Positions 63,523 through 64,000 of a DNA stretch of 64,000 bases are shown here, piece after piece. The DNA comes from Hanstruepera flava (GTDB lineage: Bacteria > Bacteroidota > Bacteroidia > Flavobacteriales > Flavobacteriaceae): assembly GCF_023634025.1 (NCBI RefSeq), contig NZ_JALJCW010000002.1, positions 310,001-374,000 on the forward strand, in the 5' to 3' direction. A program made the translations under genes and the position numbers. Under the pieces are notes generated by a model that was not told the origin of the DNA, made no database searches, and saw only the letters and a program-made list of their open reading frames with translations. Every line of letters begins with the position of its first letter. The first letter of the stretch is position 1.

Positions 63523-64000
63523 TAGCGTGGAATTTCTATAGTTTCAAGAATTTGATCGATTACTTTTTCTACGGTAAAGGCTTCCATTTCGCGTTCTGGT
63601 GTTAATACCAAACGGTGTTTTAAAACCGCTTTTGTACAGCGTTTAATATCGTCTGGTGTTACAAAATCCCGTCCGTGAATGGCAGCATTGGATTTTGCCG
63701 CATTTAGTATAGCAATAGATGCCCTTGGCGATGCACCTAAATACAAATTGGCATTCGTTCTGGTATTGTTTACAATGGCAGCTATATAGTTTAGTAAATG
63801 ATCTTCAACAAGTACTTGCTTTATTAAGTTTTGATAAGCCATAATGTCTTCGGCTTTTAAAACTGAATTTATGGTGTTGAAATCTAATTTATCTTCACGC
63901 TTGTGGTTGTCTATTAAAATCTGAACCTCTTCATCTAGAGATGGATAATCAACATCAATCTTAAACAAAAACCTATCTAATTGGGCTTCTGGTAAACGGT
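63522..64000 (-). CDS. MoxR-family AAA+ ATPase, C-terminal part
   Basis: The frame is open to the right edge, so only the C-terminal about 159 residues are seen and the Walker boxes lie outside the window. The visible part begins RLPEAQLDRFLFKIDVDYPS, the sensor/lid region of MoxR proteins, and continues with the helical lid (YLGASPRASIAILNAAKSNA; FVTPDDIKRCTKAVLKHRLV). It acts as a chaperone-like ATPase with the DUF58 protein downstream. Confidence 0.9.
   Translation of the reverse strand, partial: RLPEAQLDRFLFKIDVDYPSLDEEVQILIDNHKREDKLDFNTINSVLKAEDIMAYQNLIKQVLVEDHLLNYIAAIVNNTRTNANLYLGASPRASIAILNAAKSNAAIHGRDFVTPDDIKRCTKAVLKHRLVLTPEREMEAFTVEKVIDQILETIEIPR

Noticed and set aside
63275-63541. 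Rightward 88-residue frame opposite the DUF58 gene
   Set aside because: It is antisense to a well-supported conserved coding region, with no promoter or family similarity.
1-64000. CRISPR array or other regularly spaced repeats
   Set aside because: No set of evenly spaced identical repeats was seen on reading the whole window.

Overview
The window is a contiguous, AT-rich piece of chromosome from a member of the Flavobacteriaceae (phylum Bacteroidota). Four things support this: a type IX secretion C-terminal sorting domain on a secreted protein, the gliding-motility lipoprotein GldI, several promoters of the Bacteroidota form TTG-N19-21-TAnnTTTG close upstream of start codons, and start codons without clear Shine-Dalgarno sequences. 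The window holds about 70 protein genes, one tRNA-Pro(TGG), and no rRNA, CRISPR array, transposase, integrase or prophage. No stretch longer than 300 bases lacks a gene; the longest gaps are 6095-6383, 59142-59351 and 41797-42000. I did not find an obvious new defence or mobile system. The most unusual items are in the findings.

Region by region. 1-3.8 kb: the end of pyrD, a spondin-domain type IX-secreted protein, a LysE-type exporter that lacks a normal start codon, an HEXXH membrane protein and HMG-CoA lyase. 3.9-11.2 kb: a TonB-dependent receptor, guaB, two small conserved genes, a fatty acid 2-hydroxylase-like enzyme, a Ste24-like M48 protease and an rRNA/tRNA 2'-O-methyltransferase. 11.3-18.3 kb: two exported amidohydrolase proteins, a DUF3810 protein and, divergently, the dipeptidase PepD. 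18.3-23.5 kb: a cyclophilin-FKBP fusion, gldI and a DHH phosphoesterase in one transcription unit, then ndk, a DUF721 (DciA-like) gene, a small lipoprotein and recF.

23.6-30.1 kb is a rightward run: a TPR membrane protein, ribH, two tiny membrane proteins, mutL, two rhomboid proteases and an endonuclease/exonuclease/phosphatase-family protein. 30.1-35.7 kb is a leftward operon with parA, parB, a DUF5683 gene, dapB, lepB, wbqC-like and DUF6122 genes, combining chromosome segregation, lysine/peptidoglycan precursor supply and protein export. 35.9-42 kb holds a dienoyl-CoA-reductase-like SDR, a double-domain M16 protease, and a small accessory patch (exported acetolactate decarboxylase-like lipoprotein and two unknown genes) with a 20-bp repeat on each side of one gene. 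42-47.8 kb is a leftward run of udk, a FtsB/DivIC-like gene, methylmalonyl-CoA mutase small subunit, two unknown lipoproteins and the large subunit.

47.9-64 kb: a sugar dehydrogenase-like lipoprotein, tRNA-Pro, a three-gene YtxH/holin-like envelope cluster, trxB, a YceI / beta-barrel / YceI group, a PadR-PspC-GIN envelope-stress-like operon, DUF4870 and DUF4442 genes, an AIM24-like protein, a divergent oxyR-dps oxidative-stress pair bracketed by near-identical terminators, RDD and DUF2141 genes, and the start of a DUF58-MoxR operon that runs off the right edge.
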